A stretch of DNA of 41,851 nt. Origin: JBQTII01 sp052388275 (GTDB lineage: Bacteria; Actinomycetota; Actinomycetes; Sporichthyales; Sporichthyaceae). Positions 1 through 8,359 of the stretch are shown here, one piece after another; the stretch's first letter is position 1; the number at the start of each line of letters is the position of its first letter. The notes beneath the pieces were generated by a model. The model did not search any database and was not told where the DNA came from. It saw only the letters and a list, made by a program, of their open reading frames with translations. The stretch spans positions 1-41,851 of the forward strand of contig JBQTII010000034.1 in NCBI GenBank assembly GCA_052388275.1, read 5' to 3'. Position numbers and translations under genes: made by a program.

Positions 1-2
1 TC

Positions 3-3000
3 GAGTTCCTGCCTGCGAGCGCAGGCAGCGAGTTGGCGATGCGGGCCTCCAGTTGCACCTGCCCGGTCGGCTCGGGGTGCAAGCACGCCGTCGCCCTGTT
101 GCTCAGCGTGTTCGCCGAGGTCGAGGACGAGGACCCCTACGCGCAGGAGCCCGAGTTTGCGCCGGTCGAGCCGCACTGGAGCGAGATGCTCGCGTTGCTC
201 GCTGAACCGGGCCCGGGTGCGGGCACTGCGTACACCGAGCTGGGCATCACCCTCGCACTGACCCAGGCGTCCTGCGGCAAGGACCCGGAACAGGAGTGGA
301 ACCTGACCGCGCGCCTGGTGCGCCCGGGCAAGAAGGGCTGGATCGCCGGGGACCTGGCGTGGAATCGCATCGACCACCTGCGCTACAGCGACAACTACGA
401 CCCGGCGCACGTCGCCCTGATCCGCGAACTGCACACGCTGCACCAAGCGAGCCAGGCGGGCCACGTCGGCTACTACTACGGCTACAATTCGGCCCAGCGC
501 ACCATCGACCTGGCGCAGATTTCCTCGCGCGCGATGTGGGCCGTGCTGCGGGACCTACCGCAGGCCGGGGTCCCGCTGATGCACGCCGGAGCGATGCCCA
601 CGCTGATCGCGCCGCCCGCGGCAGCCACCTTGTCCCTCGATGTCGGCGCGTGCCCGGAGGCGCTTGCGGTGCGCCCGCTGCTGCGCGTCGGCGACGATGC
701 GGTCGCCGCGGTGCCCGTGCTGTTCACGGCGGGTGGGCACGGAGCGGTACTGGTCGAGGCCTCCGCACTGGCCGGTAAGGACCCGGGCCGCTGGCCGCTG
801 CGCCTGGTCTGGTTCGCGCAGCCGCCATCGCCTGCTCTGCAGTCCTGGGCCGCTCACGCGACATCGGCGCGAATCCCGGCCGCCGAGGTTGAACGGTTCC
901 GCGTCGACTACGTCCCGCGGTTGCGCCGGCTGGCGACGTTGACCTCGGCCGACGGGTCGTTCGCGCCGCCGGTCGTGTCCGCGCCTGCCCTGCTGCTGCG
1001 CGCCACCTTCGGCGACGGCCATGCCCTGGACCTGGGCTGGGCCTGGACCTACGACGTCGACGGGCAACGTCACGAACTCCCTGTCCATGACGAGGCGTCA
1101 GTATCGAGTGCAGCGTTTCGAGACGCGGCCGCGGAGACGGCGTTGCTGAGCGCGCTGGACGCCGAGGTGCCCCGCGCCCTGGCCGGCACCGCACGGGCGC
1201 TGTCCGGGCTGGACACGATGCGCTTTCACACCGAGACTATGCCGCTGCTGCGGGGCCGCAGCGACCTCGAGGTCGTCCTGGAAGGGACGGCAGCGCACTA
1301 TCGCGAGGCCGGGGACGCGGTGGCGATTGCAGTCTCGGCCGACGAGCGTCCAGGCGATGTGGACTGGTTCGACCTGGGGATCACGCTGCGCGTCGAGGAC
1401 CGCGAGGTCCCCTTCCGCGAGCTGTTCGTGGCGCTCTCGCACGGTGAGAGCCATCTGCTGCTGCCGGACGGCGCTTACTTCTCCCTCGACAAACCCGCGT
1501 TGCTGACGCTGCGTCGCCTCATCACCGAGGCGCAGGCACTGGCGGACAAGCCCGACGAGCCGCTGCAGATCAGCCGCTACCAGGCCGGCCTGTGGGACGA
1601 ACTCGTCGAGCTCGGGGTCGTGGAACGTCAGGCGCAGGCCTGGCAGCGTCAGGTCGCCGGTCTGCTCGAACTCGCCTCGCTACCCAGCCCGCCCGCACCG
1701 GCCGGCCTGACCGCAACCCTGCGCCCGTATCAGGCCGCGGGGGTCGGCTGGCTCGCGTTTCTGTGGCAGCACGGTCTCGGTGGGGTACTGGCCGATGACA
1801 TGGGCCTGGGCAAGACAGTGCAGGCACTCGGCCTGCTCTGCCACGCGCGCGAGAGCGCCCCGGCGGCGCCGCCGTTCCTGATCGTGGCCCCGACCTCGGT
1901 GGTGCCGAACTGGCCCGCCGAGGCCGCCAGGTTCGCCCCCGGACTGCGCGTGGTGGCCATGACCGACACGCTGCGCCGCAGCGGGCGCAGCCTGGAGGAG
2001 ATCACCGCCAGCGCCGATGTCGTCATCACCTCCTACACCCTGTTCCGCCTCGACATCGAGGCGTGGGCGGGCGGGGAGTGGTCCGGGCTGCTGCTGGACG
2101 AGGCCCAGATGGTGAAGAACCATCAGTCCCAAGTGCACGCCTGCGCTCGCCGCCTGCCGGCGCCGTTCAAGTTGGCGATCACCGGCACACCGATGGAGAA
2201 CAACCTGATGGAGCTGTGGTCGATGTTCTCGATCACCGCGCCCGGGCTGTTCCCGGCGCCCGAGCGCTTCAAGGACTACTACCAGCGTCCCATCGAAGGC
2301 CGCGCCCGCCCGCAGGGCGGGGCAGGCAGCGGGGCGCAGCGGTTGGCGACGCTACGCCGGCGGATCCGCCCCTTGATGCTGCGCCGCACCAAGGAACAGG
2401 TCGCCCCCGAATTGCCCGCCAAGTCCGAACAGGTCCTGGAGGTCGCGCTGCATCCGCGTCACCGCGCGATCTACGACCGGCGCCTGGCCCGCGAACGCTC
2501 CAAGGTGCTCGGGCTGCTGGCGGACATGGACCGCAACCGCTTCCAAATCTTCCGCTCGCTCACCTTGCTGCGGCGCCTGAGTCTGCACGCCGGTCTGGCC
2601 GACGAAGCACATGTCGGAGTTCCGAGCGCGAAGATCGACGCCCTCATCGAGCACCTGCGCGCCGTCGCCGAGGGCGGGCACCGGGCGCTGGTCTTCAGCC
2701 AGTTCACCGGCTTCCTCGCCCTGGTCCGCGAACGCCTCGACGCCGAGGGCATCGCGCACTGCTATCTCGACGGCAGTACGCGCAGCCGCGGCGCGGTGAT
2801 CTCCTCGTTCAAGAACGGCGACGCCCCGGCCTTTTTGATCAGCCTGAAGGCCGGCGGCTTCGGGCTGAACCTGACCGAGGCCGACTACTGCTTCCTGCTC
2901 GACCCGTGGTGGAACCCGGCAGCGGAGACCCAGGCCGTCGACCGCACCCACCGCATCGGGCAGACCCGCACCGTGCTGGTCTACCGCCTGCTCTCCGCGG

Positions 3001-3134
3001 ACACCATCGAGTCCAAGGTCAGGGCGCTCGCGGCCCGCAAGGCGGTGCTCTTCGCCGACGTGATGGGCGACGACGGCACCGACGCGTTCAGCAAGGCGCT
3101 CAGCGCCGAGGATGTCCGAGGCCTGTTCGAGTGA
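3..3134 (+). CDS. SWIM zinc-finger / SNF2-family DEAD-like helicase (5' end cut by window)
   Basis: Swi2/Snf2-type ATP-dependent DNA translocase, probably acting on nucleoprotein complexes in transcription or repair. The reading frame is open from base 3, so the true start lies upstream. The first residues hold a SWIM-type zinc finger (CTCPVGSGCKH), which usually sits inside, not at the start of, these proteins. The middle third is a poorly conserved accessory region. The ATPase core begins with DDMGLGKT (bases about 1794-1817, Walker A). It continues with LLDEAQ (Walker B), ITGTPMENN (motif III), and a C-terminal helicase lobe with VFSQFTGF, KAGGFGLNLTEAD and DRTHRIGQTR (motif VI), all intact. 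About 1040 residues are visible, near the usual 1000-1150 for the family. It is convergent with the dioxygenase gene downstream. The family call is firm; the cellular role is not visible from the sequence. Confidence 0.93.
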   Translation, partial: EFLPASAGSELAMRASSCTCPVGSGCKHAVALLLSVFAEVEDEDPYAQEPEFAPVEPHWSEMLALLAEPGPGAGTAYTELGITLALTQASCGKDPEQEWNLTARLVRPGKKGWIAGDLAWNRIDHLRYSDNYDPAHVALIRELHTLHQASQAGHVGYYYGYNSAQRTIDLAQISSRAMWAVLRDLPQAGVPLMHAGAMPTLIAPPAAATLSLDVGACPEALAVRPLLRVGDDAVAAVPVLFTAGGHGAVLVEASALAGKDPGRWPLRLVWFAQPPSPALQSWAAHATSARIPAAEVERFRVDYVPRLRRLATLTSADGSFAPPVVSAPALLLRATFGDGHALDLGWAWTYDVDGQRHELPVHDEASVSSAAFRDAAAETALLSALDAEVPRALAGTARALSGLDTMRFHTETMPLLRGRSDLEVVLEGTAAHYREAGDAVAIAVSADERPGDVDWFDLGITLRVEDREVPFRELFVALSHGESHLLLPDGAYFSLDKPALLTLRRLITEAQALADKPDEPLQISRYQAGLWDELVELGVVERQAQAWQRQVAGLLELASLPSPPAPAGLTATLRPYQAAGVGWLAFLWQHGLGGVLADDMGLGKTVQALGLLCHARESAPAAPPFLIVAPTSVVPNWPAEAARFAPGLRVVAMTDTLRRSGRSLEEITASADVVITSYTLFRLDIEAWAGGEWSGLLLDEAQMVKNHQSQVHACARRLPAPFKLAITGTPMENNLMELWSMFSITAPGLFPAPERFKDYYQRPIEGRARPQGGAGSGAQRLATLRRRIRPLMLRRTKEQVAPELPAKSEQVLEVALHPRHRAIYDRRLARERSKVLGLLADMDRNRFQIFRSLTLLRRLSLHAGLADEAHVGVPSAKIDALIEHLRAVAEGGHRALVFSQFTGFLALVRERLDAEGIAHCYLDGSTRSRGAVISSFKNGDAPAFLISLKAGGFGLNLTEADYCFLLDPWWNPAAETQAVDRTHRIGQTRTVLVYRLLSADTIESKVRALAARKAVLFADVMGDDGTDAFSKALSAEDVRGLFE

Positions 3135-3226
3135 GCCGATCGGAGTTCCGGGGGTGGCTGAGTTCGTCGGCCGCCAGTCGGTGGGTTTATTTGGGGCGCC
3201 GCCCCGAGGGCCGCACGGCGACGAGC

Positions 3227-4033
3227 TCACAGGTCGACGCCCAAATTGAGCACGCCAAGGTAGCCGCGTCCGCGCCGGTGCAGATCCAGCAGCCCGGTCC
3301 GGTCGAAGAAGTTGTCGTCGTCGTTGCTGGTGCGCCGTCCCGACCGCCCGCCGTACGCGGGGGCCGCGAGTACAGCGTCGGAGATCGCGTCCTCGACGTA
3401 GAGCTGGGTGGTCAGCAGCGTCCGAGCGTCCAGGCGCACCTTGAGGTGCTGGTGCACCGACCGGCCCGGGTACCAGCCCGGGTAGATGGTGGTGAAGCGC
3501 ACGATGCCACGGGAGTTGCTGACCTGCCCGCCGCGCAGGGCGTTGCGGTCGGTGTCCCCGCCACCGGTCCCCGGCCGCGGGGGCCGCCCGCCCGCGGCGA
3601 GGGAGGCAGCCTCGAAGCTGGAGTAGATACCGCCGGAATCGCACTGCCACAGCTCCACAAGCGCACCCGGCACCGCGACCGCTCGACCACCTCGTGCGCA
3701 CCTGGAGACGTCGAGCACGCGCAGCGCGAGCTTGAGCGTCGTGCCCGGACGACCCTCGCGGATGTCGCGGCGGATCAGCTCGTCGTCGAGGTAGTACGGC
3801 CCCTCGATCGACTCCCGCACCAACGTGCACGTCCCGGCGCGCTTGAGCAGCTCGACATCCGAGGGCGGCCGGCGCCCGCTGGTTGCTGCCAGCAGACCCG
3901 GTGGCCCCAGCGCGGGGCTCGGCTGATCGATGGCGGCAATCGTCACCACGGCTCCCGCGCCGAGGACCCCGGCCAGGCCCAGTGCGCGGCGCCGGGTGAT
4001 CGGGTGCCCGTGTGGATCGGTGCCGTCGGACAC
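3227..4033 (-). CDS. Tat-exported intradiol ring-cleavage dioxygenase-like protein
   Basis: Related to catechol/protocatechuate 3,4-dioxygenases, which open aromatic rings with non-haem Fe(III). The chosen start is GTG at 4033, six bases after a strong AAAGGAG. A longer reading frame would run into the tRNA-Ser gene. Residues about 10-35 form a twin-arginine signal (TRRRALGLAG followed by a hydrophobic stretch), so the protein is probably exported folded. The family core follows: EGPYY, then PGALVELWQCDSGGIYS, then YPGWYPGRSVHQHLKV, giving the Tyr/Tyr/His/His ligand pattern of the family (YY near EGPYY, W-Y-PGR, H-x-H). The C-terminus has the family-like phrase GRGYLGVLNLGVDL. At 268 residues it matches the exported subgroup rather than cytoplasmic catechol dioxygenases. 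The substrate is unknown, and no aromatic-catabolism genes lie nearby. Confidence 0.88.
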   Translation of the reverse strand: MSDGTDPHGHPITRRRALGLAGVLGAGAVVTIAAIDQPSPALGPPGLLAATSGRRPPSDVELLKRAGTCTLVRESIEGPYYLDDELIRRDIREGRPGTTLKLALRVLDVSRCARGGRAVAVPGALVELWQCDSGGIYSSFEAASLAAGGRPPRPGTGGGDTDRNALRGGQVSNSRGIVRFTTIYPGWYPGRSVHQHLKVRLDARTLLTTQLYVEDAISDAVLAAPAYGGRSGRRTSNDDDNFFDRTGLLDLHRRGRGYLGVLNLGVDL

Positions 4034-4215
4034 GTCGCGCTCCTTTGCGGGGTGTAGCAACCAGGGTTCATTTCGCATGCTCGCCCGTGCGTTGGGCGAC
4101 CCCGTCATTGATACCCCCTGAAACACGATCGGGTCTGATCCGTGGTCGGGGAGGTAGCACAGTGCCGTGATCGTCGCGGTGCGGATCCTGGGGCCGTGGG
4201 ACACTGGCCCAGTTG

Positions 4216-4304
4216 GGAGGGCTCGCATAGTGGCCTAGTGCGGTGGTCTTGAAAACCACTTTCGGGGGTGACTCCGAACCAGGGTTCGAATCCCTGGCCC
4301 TCCG
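4216..4304 (+). tRNA. tRNA-Ser (anticodon UGA)
   Basis: A class II tRNA cloverleaf with a long variable arm. The acceptor stem GGAGGGC (4216-4222) pairs with GCCCTCC (4297-4303), with discriminator G at 4304. The anticodon stem GTGGT/ACCAC holds the loop CTTGAAA with anticodon TGA at 4250-4252. The T arm is CAGGG-TTCGAAT-CCCTG. CCA is not encoded. It is divergent from the dioxygenase gene, whose start it helps to fix. Confidence 0.97.
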
Positions 4305-4371
4305 CCCGCCTTCACACCGACGGCTCTCGCACAAAATCGTGACGGGTGAGGCGATCTCGGCGCACCAACCG

Positions 4372-4857
4372 TCACCTTGGTTCCGTCTGTGATCCCGGGT
4401 CTACGAGCCGGCGAGGTTGTCTGCGACGGGAGCCGCGATCACGTCGGGGGTCCTGCGATCTCGCATCTTTTCCGGCCGCTCGTGCGGCGGCGCGGCGGGC
4501 CCCAGTGGTCAGCAGCGGCGCCTCGTCGTCGGCGCCGGGTGGTCGGGGCAGGACGCGGGGGTTCAACCACGGACCGGCAAGATCGGTACTGACGTCCAGG
4601 ACGGGCCAGGGCGGAAGCGCCGCGAGGTCCGCACCTAGAGCGTCCAGCAGGGCGAAGGCGTCTTGCAGGGCTCTAAGCACGCCATCTGCCGGAACGCGCA
4701 GGCGCAGCACGCATGAGGTGTCTGCCGCAGTGATGGCCCCGCCGATTTCAGAAGCAGCGGCGGACAGCTCGGGCGCGTAGTCCGAGGCGGGGACCGGGGC
4801 GCCGCCACGACCCGCACCGATCGTCATGCGCACGTCGTAGTCCTGATATCGCCCCAT
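4372..4857 (-). CDS. Hypothetical protein
   Basis: Family not recognised. The 161-residue product starts at an ATG preceded by GGCGGGGATC, a modest ribosome binding site. Residues 1-110 read like a normal globular protein with alternating hydrophobic segments (for example CVLRLRVPADGVLRALQDAF and a leucine/alanine-rich helix). The last 50 residues are Arg/Pro-rich and disordered-looking. The opposite-strand frame is Arg/Ser-rich and looks like a shadow, which supports the minus strand. The cluster of DnaA-box sequences at 4940-4976 lies just upstream and could influence its promoter. It could have a different C-terminus if a frameshift is present. Confidence 0.5.
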   Translation of the reverse strand: MGRYQDYDVRMTIGAGRGGAPVPASDYAPELSAAASEIGGAITAADTSCVLRLRVPADGVLRALQDAFALLDALGADLAALPPWPVLDVSTDLAGPWLNPRVLPRPPGADDEAPLLTTGARRAAARAAGKDARSQDPRRDRGSRRRQPRRLVDPGSQTEPR

Positions 4858-4939
4858 GATCCCCGCCTGCGAACCTCCGACCCCCGAGCCCGCTCAGCGA
4901 ATCAGCTCAAGGCGGGCGAGGGAGGGTTTCGGCACAAAT

Positions 4940-4988
4940 TGTGGATAACTCCCCTGAGCGACCGGACTGTGGATAACGGGATAACCGC
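4940..4988 (-). promoter_or_regulatory. Cluster of DnaA-box sequences
   Basis: Two perfect TTATCCACA nonamers on the minus strand (4940-4948 and 4968-4976, 28 bases apart, same orientation) are followed by a one-mismatch relative containing GGTTATCCCG (about 4978-4987). They sit in a 176-base intergenic stretch between the hypothetical gene and the lipoprotein gene. TTATCCACA is the classical DnaA binding site. An AT-rich nonamer is rare in DNA this GC-rich, so a tandem pair is unlikely by chance. No dnaA or dnaN neighbour is present, so this is not the chromosomal origin as usually arranged. Confidence 0.55.
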
Positions 4989-5033
4989 AGGCCGCGGAAA
5001 ATGTCAGGTGCTGGCCGCTCAGATCGCGGACGG

Positions 5034-5615
5034 CTACTGGCCGGTATCTGCGGTCCGCTCGGAGTGTCCGCCCGGCTGGGATGGAGTGGCGAAGCTGCTC
5101 TCGGTGAAGTCCGCGTCCGCCGCCGGCACCACGTCGTACTGCTCCTCCTCGGCGGCAGCCTCCTCGGCGGCGAGGTCGTCCACTGACTCGGCCTCCGGGA
5201 CGGCAATCCAGTCCGCCATCCGCTGCGGGCACGCGAGCGTGATGCGCAGGGAGGTCTCATCACGCAGGTACTGCGCGGTGCTCTGGTCCCCGGTGTCGGT
5301 GTCGTTGGAGGCCAGCTGCGACGTGCGGAGCTCCTGGTAGGAGCTCGCCGGCGCGGTGCAGATCTCCTCGAGGCTGGCGGTCCATCGCTCGGAGTGGACC
5401 AGCACGTCCGGGCGGATCGACAGCTGCTGGGCGGTGTCGAGGTACTCCGCGTAGGGGACCTCGGTCCAGGCGAAGGCGTTAGTCAGGACCTGAGTCGTCT
5501 CTGCGACCACCGGGGCGATCGCAGCCTGCGGAGGAGCAGCATCCGACCCGCCCCCGCAGGCACTGATCCCGAGCAGGGCAGCGGCCACGGCCGCGCAAGC
5601 TGAGCGATGACGCAT
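5034..5615 (-). CDS. Putative secreted lipoprotein
   Basis: A 193-residue protein with a lipoprotein signal peptide: MRHRSACAAVAAALLGISAC, with lipobox ISAC and the modified cysteine followed by GGGSD. The start at 5615 is chosen because GAAGGGGGG precedes it and the signal peptide begins there; the in-frame GTG/ATG further upstream would bury the signal. The mature part is not from a family I recognise. It has several scattered cysteines (EEICTAP, LACPQRM), a helical middle and a C-terminal acidic, alanine/glutamate-rich tail. It probably sits on the outer face of the cytoplasmic membrane. Confidence 0.75.
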   Translation of the reverse strand: MRHRSACAAVAAALLGISACGGGSDAAPPQAAIAPVVAETTQVLTNAFAWTEVPYAEYLDTAQQLSIRPDVLVHSERWTASLEEICTAPASSYQELRTSQLASNDTDTGDQSTAQYLRDETSLRITLACPQRMADWIAVPEAESVDDLAAEEAAAEEEQYDVVPAADADFTESSFATPSQPGGHSERTADTGQ

Positions 5616-5737
5616 CGAAACCCCCCTTCGCGAGGGTAAGGCCATCCTGAGGCACTGTCAGGGACAACGACCCAGACGGCGCAAGGTTCTGCAACTTCCC
5701 CATTTGGCCTGGACCAAACCCCCCCGTCTGCTGGGTT

Positions 5738-6172
5738 TCACTTGCGCTTGGGGCGTCGCCGGCGCCGGAAGTCCTCGGCCCGGGCCGCAGTCCGCTGCAG
5801 GTCGGACTGCATGCTCTCGCGCATCGACGGGAGCATCCAGGCACCCATCGGGAACGCGGGGACCGCCTCCTCCAAGCCGCCGCGCAGCTTGATCGTCAAG
5901 CCCTTCTTGGTCACCACGAACCGCTCGACCTCGCTCCAGGCGAGTTTGCGCGCCCGCAGCCAGCCGACGATGACCACCTGATCCCCGAGCAGCAGGCGCA
6001 TCCGCGCGGCACGGAAGGAGACCAGCGCGAAGACCGCAGCACCGCCGTAGCCGATGATCTTGTCCCGGCTCTCATCGCCGGCCGATCCGCCGTAGAGCAG
6101 GATCAGGCTGACCAGCGCCCAGGGCAGAAAACTGGCCAGTCGCTGCATGCGGACGGGGGCGAGGTTCTCCAC
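5738..6172 (-). CDS. PH-domain-like membrane protein
   Basis: A 144-residue protein with two closely spaced hydrophobic segments in the first 55 residues (FLPWALVSLILLYGG and IIGYGGAAVFALVSF). Then follows a short domain (RMRLLLGDQVVIVGWLRARKLAWSEVERFVVTKKGL) typical of bacterial PH (bPH6-like) membrane proteins of actinobacteria. The C-terminus is very basic (RRRRRPKRK). The function of the family is unknown. The start is uncertain: GTG at 6172 is used, and ATG at 6148 (residue 9) is equally possible because neither has a good ribosome binding site. Confidence 0.72.
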   Translation of the reverse strand: MENLAPVRMQRLASFLPWALVSLILLYGGSAGDESRDKIIGYGGAAVFALVSFRAARMRLLLGDQVVIVGWLRARKLAWSEVERFVVTKKGLTIKLRGGLEEAVPAFPMGAWMLPSMRESMQSDLQRTAARAEDFRRRRRPKRK

Positions 6173-6215
6173 GCAAGTGAGTCTGCCATGTGGGCCGGAC
6201 CTGAGTGGGTGCCCG

Positions 6216-7175
6216 TCAGATGAGCTGGGCGTGCTTCCACAACAACGTCGACGGTCCGCCGATGAGCCCGGCCTCGCGCAGGAACTCGGTGATCTTCGCG
6301 GTCATCCAGCGCCGGGTCTCGCGGTGGTGCGGATTGGCCAACGCCGCCGCGCGGCCCTCCCCAGGCTTGATGCCCACGCTGGCGTAGATGTGCGGGTCCC
6401 ACAGCGAATCCATGATCATGTAGGCGACGGTGGCGGCGACGTGACGGTGTACCTCGCGCATCGCGAAGTTCATCCCCGCCATCCGGTGGGTGACCTCCTC
6501 GCGCGCGTAGCGCACGTGCCGGGCCTCCTCGATCACATGGATGCGTGTGACCTGACGCATCAGGGGCTGGATCTCGTCGTTGTCCATCATGGCCCGCTGC
6601 ATCCGGTCGGTGGCTTCCTCCGCGACGAGCACCGCGGCGAACATCGACGGGCCGCCGAGCGTGGCCTTGGCGAGCCGCGAGATCTCGTGCACCAGTCGGT
6701 GCGGCTTGTAGTGCGGGACTCCCATCTTCTCGATCGCGCGGGCGAACATGATCGAGTGCCGGGTCTCGTCGCCCAGTTCGGTGAGGGCGTACTGGGCGTG
6801 GGCACTGCGCGGGTCCAGGTCGTAGGCGTAGCGGGCGAGCAGTTGCATGAGGATGAGCTCGAACCACAGCCCGACGGCCATGCCACTGGCGAACTCATGC
6901 TTGCTCAGCTCGATGCGTTGCTCCGGCGTCAGGGCGTCCCAGAGCTCGGTGCCATAGAGCGAGACGCGTTCCAGCGGCATCCAGGCCAGGCCCTCGACGG
7001 GTTCGGCATCCCAATCGACCTCGGTCAGCGGGTCGAAGCTGTGCTTGGCCGAGGAATCCAGCAAGCGGTCCGCGACGGCGGCGCGGCGGACGTCGGGTTC
7101 GGCATGCTCGCGCAGACGCGGTGGCTTCGCCGGCGATGTGGCAGCGGCAGTCGCAGTAGCGGTGGGCGGTGTCAC
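6216..7175 (-). CDS. AurF-like diiron oxygenase family protein
   Basis: A 319-residue helical protein of the ferritin-like diiron oxygenase type related to AurF (p-aminobenzoate N-oxygenase). Two ExxH iron-binding motifs are visible, E137-T-R-H140 (ELGDETRHSI) and E217-A-R-H220 (IEEARHVRY), and a further candidate ligand sits in KHEFASGMAVGLWFE near residue 94. The start is the GTG at 7175, seven bases after CGGAGG; an upstream ATG would run through the operator. The substrate is unknown. Actinobacterial relatives often sit beside a divergent TetR gene, as here, which suggests induction by a small hydrophobic ligand. It lacks any obvious neighbouring biosynthetic cluster. Confidence 0.85.
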   Translation of the reverse strand: MTPPTATATAAATSPAKPPRLREHAEPDVRRAAVADRLLDSSAKHSFDPLTEVDWDAEPVEGLAWMPLERVSLYGTELWDALTPEQRIELSKHEFASGMAVGLWFELILMQLLARYAYDLDPRSAHAQYALTELGDETRHSIMFARAIEKMGVPHYKPHRLVHEISRLAKATLGGPSMFAAVLVAEEATDRMQRAMMDNDEIQPLMRQVTRIHVIEEARHVRYAREEVTHRMAGMNFAMREVHRHVAATVAYMIMDSLWDPHIYASVGIKPGEGRAAALANPHHRETRRWMTAKITEFLREAGLIGGPSTLLWKHAQLI

Positions 7176-7197
7176 GGGGACCTCCGAAAGCCTTGAC

Positions 7198-7249
7198 TGG
7201 TACGTGACGTACCACTCTAACTGATTACACGATACTCGGAGTACCACTC
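7198..7249. promoter_or_regulatory. Palindromic operator between oxygenase and TetR genes
   Basis: A perfect 17-base palindrome (TGGTACGTGACGTACCA, 7198-7214) is followed by a second, weaker one centred on TACTCGGAGTA (7233-7243). The nonamer GTACCACTC is repeated at 7209-7217 and 7241-7249, 32 bases or about three helical turns apart. The whole set lies in the 93-base divergent promoter region, where TetR dimers normally bind. Confidence 0.7.
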
Positions 7250-7255
7250 AATTGC

Positions 7256-7261
7256 TAGACT
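7256..7261 (+). promoter_or_regulatory. Candidate -10 element of a leaderless tetR transcript
   Basis: TAGACT lies seven bases before the ATG of the TetR gene and no ribosome binding site is present. Transcription would start at or next to the ATG, giving a leaderless mRNA, which is common in actinobacteria. This is an inference from spacing. Confidence 0.4.
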
Positions 7262-7268
7262 TCCCCGC

Positions 7269-7985
7269 ATGTCTGCGCAAGGAAAGGCGGCGCCGCTGCG
7301 TGGGCAGGCGGCGCGCTGGGCCGGGCAGCGTGAGCGCCGGCGCGCGGAGTTCGTCGACGCCGCCCTGCGGGTGATCGCCGAGGTCGGACCGCACGCCTCG
7401 GTCGAGGAGATGGCGTCCGCCGCCGGGGTGGCCCGCACCCGCCTCTACCGGCACTTCACCGACCGAGCCGACCTGGAGCGCGCAATCAGCGCGCGGGTCG
7501 CGGAGCTGATCGTCGCCGAACTCGATCCGCTCTGGCACCCCGAGGGCTCGGCGCGGCAGATGGTCACCGCGGTGATCGGCGCGCACGTGCGCTGGCTGGC
7601 CGAGAACCGCAACTTGCACGGATTCCTGATCCGGCACGCCGCGCCGGCACCATGGCCGACGGTGCGGCCAGCGGGCGAAACACCGGTAACGGGATACCGG
7701 GGGGTCCGCCGCGCGGCCGCGGAGCAATTGACGGAGCTGTTCGGCGGCTACCTCGGTGTGCTCGGGGTCGCGGTGCCGGTGTCGAGCAACCTCGCGTACG
7801 CGGTCGTCGGAATGGTCGAATCGGTCACCGAGCAATGGGTCGAGCGAGGGGCACCGGCAGACACCGATGCCGTCATCGAGCAGCTCTCGCGGTGGACGAT
7901 CGCCTGCATGGCGGATGCGCTGTGCGCCGCGGGGCTCGAACTGGACTTTGACGAACCGCTCCCGCCGTTGGATCTGGCGCCGTAG
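7269..7985 (+). CDS. TetR/AcrR family transcriptional regulator
   Basis: A 238-residue regulator. The N-terminal helix-turn-helix is clear: RRRAEFVDAALRVIAEVG, then SVEEMASAAGVARTRLYRHF, then DRADLERAI (residues about 22-77). The long C-terminal ligand domain resembles the TetR_C proteins that sense small hydrophobic molecules. The gene is divergent from the diiron oxygenase, and the palindromes between them are the probable operator. It probably represses the oxygenase and itself. The start ATG is most likely leaderless. Confidence 0.9.
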   Translation: MSAQGKAAPLRGQAARWAGQRERRRAEFVDAALRVIAEVGPHASVEEMASAAGVARTRLYRHFTDRADLERAISARVAELIVAELDPLWHPEGSARQMVTAVIGAHVRWLAENRNLHGFLIRHAAPAPWPTVRPAGETPVTGYRGVRRAAAEQLTELFGGYLGVLGVAVPVSSNLAYAVVGMVESVTEQWVERGAPADTDAVIEQLSRWTIACMADALCAAGLELDFDEPLPPLDLAP

Positions 7986-8109
7986 TGGGCAGCCCGGTCA
8001 GACGTTGTGCTCGCGCGAATCCGACAGAGCGGAGTGACCCACAGCCACCGCAGACGACGTGCCCAACGAACGGACCGCACCGCGATAATTGTCCAGGAAC
8101 GGTAATCAG

Positions 8110-8310
8110 ATGGATGTCCCCGAGTTGAGTCGCCGCGCCGCGCGGGCCGCGCAAGCTATGCTGCCCACACTCGAAGAAGCACACCGTTTGGACGCGGCCA
8201 TTACGCGATCAGGGGGTGACTGGGGTTCGCTTTCTGAGTGGGCTAAGGATTTTATTCTAGAAGGCGAGCGTTTGGGCAAGAGGGGCGAATGGCGATCCGT
8301 GGCCGGCTAG
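8110..8310 (+). CDS. Small hypothetical protein
   Basis: A 66-residue acidic/helical protein, not recognised. ATG at 8110 follows AGGA by about 12 bases; an in-frame TTG at 8089 is the alternative. The sequence (EEAHRLDAAITRSGGDWGSLSEWAKDF split into helices) looks coding, but base composition in the middle (around 8245-8270) is clearly AT-richer than neighbouring genes, which could mean recent acquisition. Size and shape would suit an antitoxin or small regulator, but no partner gene is visible. Confidence 0.45.
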   Translation: MDVPELSRRAARAAQAMLPTLEEAHRLDAAITRSGGDWGSLSEWAKDFILEGERLGKRGEWRSVAG

Positions 8311-8359
8311 TCCGCTGCGGTTGTTAACGATGCCTGACGCTAGCGGGCGAGAGCCCAGA

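Noticed and set aside
4346..4780. Plus-strand frame opposite the hypothetical gene
   Set aside because: Arg/Ser/Ala-rich composition typical of an antisense shadow in high-GC DNA.
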